Shown here in pieces: positions 31,764-39,176 of a DNA stretch of 64,000 bases. Within the stretch, counting starts at the first letter, position 1. The number at the start of each line of letters is the position of its first letter. The notes below the pieces were generated by a model that was not told the origin of the DNA, did not search any database, and was given only the letters and a program-made list of their open reading frames with translations. The DNA comes from Arthrobacter cheniae (GTDB lineage Bacteria; Actinomycetota; Actinomycetes; Actinomycetales; Micrococcaceae), in contig NZ_QZVT01000004.1 in assembly GCF_003602275.1 (NCBI RefSeq), positions 302,463 through 366,462 of the forward strand, read 5' to 3'. The position numbers and the translations under genes were made by a program.

Positions 31764-31847
31764 GGCGTCGAACCGTGGAACCCCCGGGCTTCAACACTCA
31801 GCCGCTCCGAGCGGCCTTCCGCCGAGAGGCGCTCCCGGTTCGACGCC
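31764..31847 (+). ncRNA. Candidate structured 5' leader RNA upstream of the DUF47-PiT phosphate operon
   Basis: A perfect 12-bp outer stem (GGCGTCGAACCG at 31764-31775 with CGGTTCGACGCC at 31836-31847) encloses three smaller hairpins: an imperfect one at about 31776-31795, GCCGCTC/GAGCGGC at 31801-31815, and CGCC-GAGA-GGCG at about 31820-31831 with a GNRA tetraloop. This is a four-way junction layout, as in structured regulatory RNAs. It lies 76 bases before the GTG start of the DUF47 gene. A further hairpin CACCGGG-A-CCCGGTG follows at 31860-31874. It matches no riboswitch class I know. Could instead be a processed remnant or a strong repeat. Confidence 0.55.
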
Positions 31848-31922
31848 ACTACTTTGTTCACCGGGACCCGGTGCGACGGCAGCCGCAACGCTGACACCAT
31901 CCGATCCTTCGAGGAAGACTCC

Positions 31923-32540
31923 GTGAAACTACGCCTCTTCCCTCAGGAGAATGCTGGGCTCGAACTGCTCGCGCGGATGGCGCGCCAGCTGGTGCTCGGC
32001 GTAGGGACGATGTCTGCCATTCTCGGCGCCTCCACAGAAGAATACGACCACCTTTCCGAGGAACTGCACCAGCACGAGTCGGCGTCCACGGATCTGCACT
32101 TCGCCCTCCTGACCTCCATGCGGACCTCATTCATCAATCCGCTGCCACGGGAGGACCTCTACGTCCTCTCCCGCCTTCTGAACGAGGCCATCGAGAAACT
32201 CGACGGCGCCGGGGAACTCATCGCGCTCTACAAGCTGAGCAAGCTGAGCCAGCGTGCCGCCGACCAGCTGGAGGTCATCAACCGGCAGGCGGAGCTGACC
32301 GCCGTCGCCATGCAGCGGCTGAACTCGATGGAGGATCTCGAGGAGTACTGGATCGAGATCCTGCGCCTGGCGCGGCGTGCCGAACGGACGCACCGCAGCT
32401 GGTGCGCGGAGCTCCTCAACGATCACAAGCCCCTCGTATACGCGCGGCACCGTGATGTCGCCAACCAACTGGTGGACGTCACCAAGGACATCCGGCGGGT
32501 CGCAACCCAGGTGGGCAGCATCCTCGTCAAGGAATCGTAG
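31923..32540 (+). CDS. DUF47 (PhoU-like) family protein, partner of the PiT transporter
   Basis: 205 residues from the GTG at 31923 with a GAGGAAG site, giving V-K-L-R-L-F-P-Q-E. All-helical: S-E-E-L-H-Q-H-E, T-S-F-I-N-P-L-P-R-E-D-L-Y-V-L-S and the C-terminal R-R-V-A-T-Q-V-G-S match the DUF47/PhoU-like family, in which such E-H and P-R-E-D motifs coordinate metals. It is encoded directly upstream of the PiT permease with zero bases between them, the usual arrangement, and probably controls or assembles with it. Confidence 0.92.
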   Translation: MKLRLFPQENAGLELLARMARQLVLGVGTMSAILGASTEEYDHLSEELHQHESASTDLHFALLTSMRTSFINPLPREDLYVLSRLLNEAIEKLDGAGELIALYKLSKLSQRAADQLEVINRQAELTAVAMQRLNSMEDLEEYWIEILRLARRAERTHRSWCAELLNDHKPLVYARHRDVANQLVDVTKDIRRVATQVGSILVKES

Positions 32541-33551
32541 GTGGAGCCCCTCCTCCTCGGTGCGGTGATCGTCGCCGCAGGCGGCTTCGCCTTCCTCAAC
32601 GGCTTCCATGATGTCTCGAACTCCGTCGCGACTGCCGTGCGGACCAGGGCGCTCACCCCGACGGTCGCCGTCCTGCTCGCGGCACTCTTCAACCTCATCG
32701 GCGCCCTGCTGAGCACGTCCCTGGCCCTGTTCTTCACTGACGCCGCCCTCGGCCTACCCGAGGGCGCCACCGGGCTCGGCATCCTGATGGCGGCGCTGCT
32801 CGCTGCCTGCATCTGGGGCGTCATCACCTGGTACCGCGGCAAGCCGTCGTCGTCCACCCACGCGCTGCTCGGCGGCGTCATCGGCGCGGGCGGCGCCTCG
32901 CAGCTCACCAACGGTCCGGCGATGAGCGGCGCCGGGGAGACGCTTCTGCTCCAGATCATCCTGCCTCTGGTGCTCTCGCCGGTGGTCGCCTATCTCCTGG
33001 CCTACGCAGCGGTGTTCCCGGCGACGTGGCTGCTGCGTCACGGCTCACCGGCGAAGGTGAACCGCGGGAACCGCATGGCCCAGTCCGTACTGGCCGGGGT
33101 CTTCGCCCTGGGGCACGGCCTGCAGGACGGCCAGCGGACCATGGCGGTGATCCTGTTGGCCCTGGTCGGCTCGGGTTACGCGACGGGCTCCGACATCCCT
33201 CTCTGGGTGCAACTGTTCGCCGCCGTGCTGCTCGCGACGGGCTCCCTCTTCGGCGGCTGGCGCATCACCCACACGCTCGGCAAACGGCTGGTGGACATCG
33301 ACCCCCTGCGTGGCATGACGGCCCAGGGGGTGAGTTCGGCCATGCTGTTCATCGGCGCAATCTCCCTGCACTTCCCGCTCTCGAGCACGCACACCATGAC
33401 CTCGGCGATCGTCGGCGCCGGTGCGAATCAGCGGTTCGCGTCCGTCCAGCGACCGCGGGTGGCCCGAATCCTCCTGATCTGGCTCGGGACCGCACCTGCC
33501 ACCGCGATCATGGGCGCCGTGTTCTTCCTGGCATTGAATCCACTCTTGTAA
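32541..33551 (+). CDS. Inorganic phosphate transporter, PiT family
   Basis: 336 residues from the GTG at 32541, immediately after the DUF47 stop. It has about ten membrane helices. The duplicated PiT signature is clear: G-F-H-D-V-S-N-S-V-A-T near 19-29 and L-G-H-G-L-Q-D-G-Q-R in the second half, with S-S-T-H-A-L-L-G-G near 110 and L-S-S-T-H-T-M-T-S-A near 277. It imports phosphate (often as a metal-phosphate) with protons at low affinity. Together with pstSCAB on the other strand it makes this a phosphate-uptake locus. Confidence 0.94.
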   Translation: MEPLLLGAVIVAAGGFAFLNGFHDVSNSVATAVRTRALTPTVAVLLAALFNLIGALLSTSLALFFTDAALGLPEGATGLGILMAALLAACIWGVITWYRGKPSSSTHALLGGVIGAGGASQLTNGPAMSGAGETLLLQIILPLVLSPVVAYLLAYAAVFPATWLLRHGSPAKVNRGNRMAQSVLAGVFALGHGLQDGQRTMAVILLALVGSGYATGSDIPLWVQLFAAVLLATGSLFGGWRITHTLGKRLVDIDPLRGMTAQGVSSAMLFIGAISLHFPLSSTHTMTSAIVGAGANQRFASVQRPRVARILLIWLGTAPATAIMGAVFFLALNPLL

Positions 33552-33603
33552 CAAGCAGGCCGGCCCACGGCTGCTGCAGGCCGTAGACCGGGACAGGCCG
33601 CGC

Positions 33604-33645
33604 GAACGACGACGGCGACCCCCTTGGGAGGGAGCCGCCGTCGTT
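33604..33645. terminator. Hairpin between convergent PiT and pstB genes
   Basis: GAACGACG pairs with CGTCGTTC and CGGC with GCCG across one mismatch. It lies between the two stops and can serve both strands. Confidence 0.6.
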
Positions 33646-33659
33646 CCCGCCTGCCAGGT

Positions 33660-34439
33660 CTATCCGAAGCGGCCGGAGACGTAATCCTCGGTAGCCTGCA
33701 CGGCCGGCTTGTTGAAGATGGTGGTGGTGTCGCCGTACTCGATGAGCTTGCCCGGCTTGCCCGTGCCTGCGATGTTGAAGAAGGCCGTCTTGTCGGAGAC
33801 CCGCGCCGCCTGCTGCATGTTGTGGGTCACGATCACCACCGTGTACTCGGATTTGAGCTCGTTGATGAGGTCCTCGATGGCCAGGGTGGAGATGGGGTCG
33901 AGGGCGGAGCACGGCTCGTCCATCAGGATCACCTGAGGAGACACGGCGATCGCGCGTGCAATGCAGAGGCGCTGCTGCTGGCCGCCGGAGAGTCCCGATC
34001 CGGGGCGGCCCAGGCGGTCCTTGACCTCATTCCACAGGTTCGCGCCCTGCAGGGACTTCTCGACGAGGGAGTCGGCGTCGGACTTGCTGATGCGCCTGTT
34101 GTTGAGTTTCACGCCGGCCAGCACGTTGTCACGGATCGACATGGTGGGGAACGGGTTGGGCCGCTGGAAGACCATGCCGATCTGGCCGCGCACGGACACG
34201 GGATCGACGGCGGAGTCATACAGGTTGTCGCCGTCGAGCAGGACCTCTCCCTCCACCCGTGCACCCGGGATGACCTCGTGCATCCGGTTGAGCGTGCGGA
34301 GGAAAGTGGACTTGCCGCAACCCGACGGACCGATGAACGCCGTCACCGAACGGGCCTCGATGTTGATGTTGACGTCCTCCACGGCAAGGAACTTGCTGTA
34401 GTAGACGTTCAGGTCCTTGACGTCGATTCGCTTGGACAT
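33660..34439 (-). CDS. pstB: Phosphate ABC transporter ATP-binding protein
   Basis: 259 residues. Walker A is G-P-S-G-C-G-K-S-T near 33-41, the ABC signature [14 protein letters not shown] near 150, Walker [14 protein letters not shown] near 170 and the switch His in V-T-H-N-M-Q-Q-A. The N-terminal [11 protein letters not shown] and the P-N-P-F-P-T-M-S motif are specific to PstB. It drives phosphate import with PstA, PstC and PstS, at the end of the minus-strand operon. No phoU follows. Confidence 0.97.
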   Translation of the reverse strand: MSKRIDVKDLNVYYSKFLAVEDVNINIEARSVTAFIGPSGCGKSTFLRTLNRMHEVIPGARVEGEVLLDGDNLYDSAVDPVSVRGQIGMVFQRPNPFPTMSIRDNVLAGVKLNNRRISKSDADSLVEKSLQGANLWNEVKDRLGRPGSGLSGGQQQRLCIARAIAVSPQVILMDEPCSALDPISTLAIEDLINELKSEYTVVIVTHNMQQAARVSDKTAFFNIAGTGKPGKLIEYGDTTTIFNKPAVQATEDYVSGRFG

Positions 34440-34469
34440 TGCTTCCTTATCGGTAGATACCGCGGGTGG

Positions 34470-35576
34470 TCAGCGGCTGGTCTTGGGGGCGAACATGCGG
34501 GCGACGAAACGGGCGACCAGGTTCAGCAGCATCACCATGAGGATCAGCAGGAGCGCTGCGGCCCAGGCGCGCTGGGTACTCGGATCCGGGGACGTCGGGG
34601 AGGTCGGGGTGAGGATCTGGTAGTAGATGAAGGTCGGCAGCGTGCTCATCCAGCCGCTGAAGACGTTCATGTTGATGGAACTCGCGAATCCCGCCGTCAC
34701 AAGGATAGGCGCGGTCTCGCCGATGACGCGGGCGATCGAGAGGGTTACGCCAGAGGCGATACCGGAGATCGCCGTCGGGATGACCACCTTGGTGATCGTG
34801 CGCCATTTGCGCACTCCCAGTGCATAGGAGGCTTCGCGGAGTTCGTTCGGCACGATCTTCAGCATCTCCTCCGTGGACCGGACCACGACGGGGATCATGA
34901 GGACGGAAAGGGCGACGGCGGCCACGAAACCGGTGCGCGTACCCGGACCGAAGAGGAGCGAGAACAGGGCGGCGGCGAACAGGCCGGCGACGATCGACGG
35001 GATGCCCGTCATGACGTCGACGAAGAACGTGATGGCCTTGGTGAGGCCCCTGCCGGCCCCGTACTCGACGAGGTAGACGGCGGTCAGCAGACCGATGGGC
35101 ACGGAGATCAGCGTCGCCCAGAGCGTGATCTGCAACGTGCCCACCACCGCGTGATAGGCGCCGCCCAGCACCGGCGTCCCGTTCTCGAGCGCCTGATTGT
35201 CCACAGCGCCGGTCACGCCGTTCATCGAGGTGAAGAGGAAGTTGTAGTTGAGCCCTGGTACGCCCCGCTCCAGGACGGTCCAGAGCACCGAGACGAGCGG
35301 CAGCAGGGCGATCAGGAAGGCCCCGTACACGAGGAACGTGACGAGCCTGTCCTTCGCCTTGCGCTCACCCTCGGCGACGGCGGTGACGATCGTGGCCGTG
35401 ATGACGAAGACGATGGCCGTGATGACGGCCCAGCCGACGACGGAGAAGCCGATCAGGGTGGCGAGGGCTGCCCCAAGGACGACGGAGGCCGCCAGGACCA
35501 CCCACACGGCATACGAAGGGAGGTGTCCGCGCGTCAGGTGGGACTGGCGACGCTGGAGCGTCTGGTTCGCTGCCAT
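34470..35576 (-). CDS. pstA: Phosphate ABC transporter permease PstA
   Basis: 368 residues, longer than E. coli PstA (about 296) because of an N-terminal extension with two extra hydrophobic segments (residues about 20-70). The permease core shows L-I-S-V-P-I-G-L-L-T-A-V-Y-L-V-E-Y near 158 and E-E-M-L-K-I-V-P-N-E-L-R-E-A-S-Y-A-L-G-V-R-K-W near 240, the EAA loop that contacts PstB. Starts on the base after the pstC stop (TAA-ATG). Forms the membrane channel with PstC. Confidence 0.96.
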   Translation of the reverse strand: MAANQTLQRRQSHLTRGHLPSYAVWVVLAASVVLGAALATLIGFSVVGWAVITAIVFVITATIVTAVAEGERKAKDRLVTFLVYGAFLIALLPLVSVLWTVLERGVPGLNYNFLFTSMNGVTGAVDNQALENGTPVLGGAYHAVVGTLQITLWATLISVPIGLLTAVYLVEYGAGRGLTKAITFFVDVMTGIPSIVAGLFAAALFSLLFGPGTRTGFVAAVALSVLMIPVVVRSTEEMLKIVPNELREASYALGVRKWRTITKVVIPTAISGIASGVTLSIARVIGETAPILVTAGFASSINMNVFSGWMSTLPTFIYYQILTPTSPTSPDPSTQRAWAAALLLILMVMLLNLVARFVARMFAPKTSR

Positions 35577-36509
35577 TTAGTTAGCTCCCGAGAATTCTTG
35601 GTGCCGCGTGATGATGAAGCGCGCGATCATGTTGACGATCAGCGTGATGACGAAGAGTACGAGGCCCGCCGCGATCAGTTCATTGAGCCGCAGTCCGAAG
35701 GCCTCGGGGAAGTTGAGGGCGATCTCGGCCGCGATGGTCTGGTTGCCGGACTTCACGAGGCTCGCGACGAGCGCTCCGGGCGAGAGGACCAGGGCAACCG
35801 CCATGGTCTCCCCGAGGGCGCGGCCGAGTCCGAGCATCGTGGCGCTGATGATGCCGGGGCGAGCGAAGGGCAGGACGGCCATGCGGACCATTTCCCAGCG
35901 CGTGGCACCCATCGCGAGCGCCGCCTCCTCGTGGAGGTTCGGGGTCTGCAGGAAGATCTCCCTGCTGAGCGAGGTGATGATGGGGATGACCATGACGGCG
36001 AGGACGATACCCGCGGTGAGCATGGTCTTTCCGGTCTGGCTGGCCGGCCCGGTGAAGAACGGTATCCACCCCAGGTTCTCGGCGAGCCAGGTGTAGACCT
36101 TGGCCAGCTGAGGGGCGAGGACGATGTAGCCCCAGGCGCCGTAGATGACCGACGGGATGGCTGCCAGCAGGTCGATGACGTAGCCGAAGGCGCGGGAAAA
36201 CCGCCGGGGTGCGTAGTGCGAGATGAACAGGGCCACGGCGATACCGACGGGCGTCGCGATCAGCAGCGCGATCGTGGCCGCGACGACCGTACCGATGACG
36301 ATCGGCAGGATGTAGGCGGTGAAGCCGTTACCGCCGGTCACTTCGGCCGGATCGGCGACGAAGGTCGGTGCTGCCTGTACGAGCAGGAACACTGCGACGC
36401 TGAAGAGCACTGCCAGGATCAGGACGCCGGCGGCGAGGGAGATTCCGGAGAAGATCTTGTCGCCTGCACGGCCTCGATCTGTCGACGCTTTCAGCGAGTT
36501 GGTTGACAC
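35577..36509 (-). CDS. pstC: Phosphate ABC transporter permease PstC
   Basis: 310 residues from the GTG at 36509, which has GGAAGG seven bases upstream; an in-frame start further up would add 21 residues with no site. Six helices: the first at about 20-45 (I-S-L-A-A-G-V-L-I-L-A-V-L-F-S). Core motifs are I-A-T-P-V-G-I-A-V-A-L-F-I-S, S-V-I-Y-G-A-W-G-Y and the EAA loop E-E-A-A-L-A-M-G-A-T-R-W-E. Second gene of the operon, separated from pstS by 138 bases with a hairpin. Confidence 0.95.
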   Translation of the reverse strand: MSTNSLKASTDRGRAGDKIFSGISLAAGVLILAVLFSVAVFLLVQAAPTFVADPAEVTGGNGFTAYILPIVIGTVVAATIALLIATPVGIAVALFISHYAPRRFSRAFGYVIDLLAAIPSVIYGAWGYIVLAPQLAKVYTWLAENLGWIPFFTGPASQTGKTMLTAGIVLAVMVIPIITSLSREIFLQTPNLHEEAALAMGATRWEMVRMAVLPFARPGIISATMLGLGRALGETMAVALVLSPGALVASLVKSGNQTIAAEIALNFPEAFGLRLNELIAAGLVLFVITLIVNMIARFIITRHQEFSGAN

Positions 36510-36599
36510 GTCTTTGCCTTCCAGGCGGTCGATTTCAGGTGCAGTGACCTGCCCGGGTGCCGGGCCGGTCACTGCTGGTTCCAGCCGTGAACGGCGGAC

Positions 36600-36634
36600 G
36601 GTCCCGTCCGGTCTCCATTAGACCAGACGGGACC
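36600..36634 (-). terminator. Intra-operon hairpin between pstS and pstC (probable partial terminator)
   Basis: GGTCCCGTCCGGTCT and AGACCAGACGGGACC pair with one mismatch and a 5-base loop, just after the pstS stop. Such elements lower expression of the permease genes relative to the binding protein. Confidence 0.65.
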
Positions 36635-36647
36635 GAAGGGTCCTTCG

Positions 36648-37766
36648 CTAGGAGGCGACCTTGATGGAGTCGATCGCCAGCAGGGCCTTCTCGCGAAGAG
36701 ATTCCGACAGAGGGGCGTTGCCGGCGGAGCCTGCGGCCTCGGTCTGGCCGTCCTCGCTGACGACATAGGAGCCGAATGCCTTCACGAGGTCGACGGTCTC
36801 CTGGCTGTCATAGGTGGTGCAGTAGACGTGGTAGCTCACGAGCACGACGGGGTAGGTGCCGGACTCGGTGGTGTCACGCTCGAGCTGGAGAGACATGTCG
36901 AGCTCGGCGCGGCCCTCGACCGGGGTTGCGACCTCGACGGCCTTCGCGGCCGCATCGGAGCTGATCTCGGCGTACTCCTCGCCGACCTTCACCTTGGCCG
37001 TACCGAGGTCCCCCACAGCGGATGCATCGGCGTACGTGATGGCGCCGTCGGTCGAAGTCACGGTCTGGACGACGCCGGAGGTGCCCTTGGCGTTCTCGGA
37101 CTGCAGTTCGGCGGGCCATGCACCCCCGACCTCGTAGGTCCAGTCCTCAGGAGCCGCAGCGGCGAGGTAGTCGACGAAGTTCTCGGTGGTGCCCGACTCG
37201 TCCGAGCGGTGCACGACGGTGATCGGGGTGTCGGGCAGTTCGACGCCCTCGTTCTGGGCCGCGATCGCCGGATCGTTCCAGGTGCTGATCTCCTTCTTGA
37301 AGATCTTCGCGATGGTGGGGGCGTCGAGGTTCAGCTCGGTGACGTCACCGAGGTTGAAGGCGATCGCGATGGGGGAGATGTACGCGGGGACGTTCAGCGC
37401 ACCGTCCGGGCCGCAGACCTCCACGGACTGGGCCATCTCTTCGTCCTTGAGGAAGGCGTCCGAGCCGGCGAACTGGGCGCCGCCGCTCACGAAGGCCTTG
37501 CGCCCTGCGCCGGACCCATCCGGGGAGTACTGCACCATGGCGCCCTGGTTGGCGGCCTCGAACCCGGCCTTCCAGGCCTCCATCGCAGAGTTCTGCGACG
37601 AGGCGCCGATGCCGGTCAGGGTCCCGGACACGGCAGTGCCTGCGGCGGAGGACGCGGGTCCCTCCGCGGCGGGCTCGTTGGTGGCGTTGTCGGAACCACA
37701 AGCGGTCAGCGCCAGCGCGGCTACGGAGATAACTGCCGCAGCGCGGCCAAAGCGAAGAGCCTTCAC
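36648..37766 (-). CDS. pstS: Phosphate-binding lipoprotein PstS
   Basis: 372 residues. A lipoprotein signal peptide ends in the lipobox L-T-A-C (about 20-23), so the mature protein is tethered outside the membrane. The binding fold shows L-T-G-I-G-A-S-S-Q-N near 50, Y-S-P-D-G-S-G-A-G-R-K-A near 82, A-G-S-D-A-F-L near 100 and the phosphate-contacting V-H-R-S-D-E-S-G-T-T-E-N-F near 187. It captures phosphate for PstCAB at high affinity. First gene of the operon, with a PHO-box-like repeat and an inverted repeat upstream. Confidence 0.97.
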   Translation of the reverse strand: MKALRFGRAAAVISVAALALTACGSDNATNEPAAEGPASSAAGTAVSGTLTGIGASSQNSAMEAWKAGFEAANQGAMVQYSPDGSGAGRKAFVSGGAQFAGSDAFLKDEEMAQSVEVCGPDGALNVPAYISPIAIAFNLGDVTELNLDAPTIAKIFKKEISTWNDPAIAAQNEGVELPDTPITVVHRSDESGTTENFVDYLAAAAPEDWTYEVGGAWPAELQSENAKGTSGVVQTVTSTDGAITYADASAVGDLGTAKVKVGEEYAEISSDAAAKAVEVATPVEGRAELDMSLQLERDTTESGTYPVVLVSYHVYCTTYDSQETVDLVKAFGSYVVSEDGQTEAAGSAGNAPLSESLREKALLAIDSIKVAS

Positions 37767-37822
37767 TAGATTTTGCCCCTTCCAGGGATGTATTCATCGG
37801 TGCACGAGTGGCACTCGGTAGA

Positions 37823-37844
37823 GATGTACGCGTTCTTGTACATC
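37823..37844. repeat. Inverted repeat in the pstS promoter region
   Basis: GATGTAC and GTACATC are perfect 7-bp arms separated by 8 bases, centred about 68 bases upstream of the pstS ATG. Could be an operator or part of the leader. Confidence 0.55.
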
Positions 37845-37880
37845 CTTCAACCTAAGGAGCGCAGGTAACGAGACTGACCA

Positions 37881-37903
37881 AGGGACATTAACGGAAAGTG
37901 AAC
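37881..37903 (-). promoter_or_regulatory. PHO-box-like direct repeat upstream of pstS
   Basis: On the minus strand GTTCACTTTCC is followed directly by GTTAATGTCCC, two 11-base units starting GTT(C/A)A. Actinobacterial PhoP binds direct repeats of this size built on GTTCACC. It lies about 115-137 bases upstream of the pstS start, before the likely promoter, as expected for activation under phosphate limitation. Confidence 0.6.
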
Positions 37904-37990
37904 AGCGCGGGGCTATTCCATTAGTCCAGCCCGTTCGCACCGCTGAATGAGACGAACGTCTCGCTCCGACGCACCTCCTAGACTGAGGGC

Positions 37991-39118
37991 ATGCCGCCGC
38001 GCCAGGGACTCACCTCAGCCCTCGCCTTCCTGCGCAAGCGCTCGCGGATAGGGGTCAAGCGCAGCTCGAACTCGGTACTCACGGCACTGCAGATGACGGT
38101 GTGCGCGGTGGGTGCGTACGCCTTCGCCGAGGAGGTCCTCGGCCACAACGGACCGCTCTTCGCGGCGACGTCGTCCATGATCTCCCTCGGTTTCTCCCGT
38201 GACCCGCGCTTGCGACGCGTGCTCGAGGTGGGCATCGGCTGCACCCTCGGCATCTCGGTCGGCGATCTCCTGCTCACCCTCTTCGGCACCGGCCTGTGGC
38301 AAGCTGCCGTGGTCCTGTTCATCTCGATCCTGCTGGCACGCTTCCTCGACAGCGGCACCATCTTCACCACACAGCTCGGCCTGCAGTCCCTGCTGGTAGT
38401 GCTGCTTCCGGCTCCCGAAGGTGGACCCTTCACACGCAGCGTCGACGCACTCGTCGGTGGCCTGTTCGCGCTCGTCATCACCATGCTGCTGCCCCGGGAC
38501 CCCCGCCGTGAGCCGAAGACGAACGTGCGGGGACTGCTCGGCGAGTTGTCCGGCGTCCTCAGGGACAGTGCTTCCGCCCTTCGCCAGAGCGACTCGACCC
38601 TCGCCTGGCACGCGCTGGTGCGTGCCAGGAACTGCCAGTCGCAGCTCGACAGCCTCACCGGAAGCATGCGGGCGGCGCAGGAGGTCGCAAAGATCTCCCC
38701 CGCCTATCGGCGCCACCGGGACGAACTCGGGTCGTTGCGCAGCGCGGTCGAGTCCATCGACCTCGCCATCCGCAACAGCCGCGTCTTCTCGCGCCGCCTG
38801 ACATCGGCCATCAACCACGCGGCCCTGACGGACGAGGCGATCGAGAGCCTCAGCCAGTCGCTGGAGGACACGGCCGACGCCGTCGACGTCCTCAGCCGCT
38901 CCCTGTCCGCGCGGGACTCCGCCGAGCGCCGTCTGAACCAGCGGCAGGCGCGCAATGAACTGGCGGCCGTTGCCACGGACCTGCATCCGCAAACGCTCGG
39001 GATCAGCCGCCTCGAGGGCGAGGGCCTCGTGCTGCTCCTGCGCCCGCTCGTCGTCGACCTGCTCGAGGCGACCGGGCTTTCCCACGAGGACGCCGCCGAG
39101 TACCTCCCCCGACTCTGA
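37991..39118 (+). CDS. FUSC / aromatic acid exporter family membrane protein
   Basis: 375 residues. The N-terminal half (about 25-165) has six hydrophobic helices with F-A-A-T-S-S-M-I-S-L-G-F-S-R-D-P-R-L-R-R-V-L-E, the pattern of FUSC/ArAE proteins; the C-terminal half is a long soluble helical region rich in Arg and Leu (S-S-A-R-D-S-A-E-R-R-L-N-Q-R-Q-A-R). Family members export small aromatic acids or are fusaric acid resistance proteins; the substrate here is unknown. Divergent from pstS, with 224 bases between. Confidence 0.85.
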   Translation: MPPRQGLTSALAFLRKRSRIGVKRSSNSVLTALQMTVCAVGAYAFAEEVLGHNGPLFAATSSMISLGFSRDPRLRRVLEVGIGCTLGISVGDLLLTLFGTGLWQAAVVLFISILLARFLDSGTIFTTQLGLQSLLVVLLPAPEGGPFTRSVDALVGGLFALVITMLLPRDPRREPKTNVRGLLGELSGVLRDSASALRQSDSTLAWHALVRARNCQSQLDSLTGSMRAAQEVAKISPAYRRHRDELGSLRSAVESIDLAIRNSRVFSRRLTSAINHAALTDEAIESLSQSLEDTADAVDVLSRSLSARDSAERRLNQRQARNELAAVATDLHPQTLGISRLEGEGLVLLLRPLVVDLLEATGLSHEDAAEYLPRL

Positions 39119-39176
39119 GCACACACATACGGGCGGCGTGGGCGGCTCTGTCGGTGGCCGCCGGTAGCCTGATTCC

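Noticed and set aside
33624-36506. Long open reading frame of 960 codons on the plus strand across the pst genes
   Set aside because: It is the antisense of pstB, pstA and pstC; composition is Gly/Asp/Arg/His-rich and no ribosome binding site or family motif is present. Such shadows are normal at this GC content.
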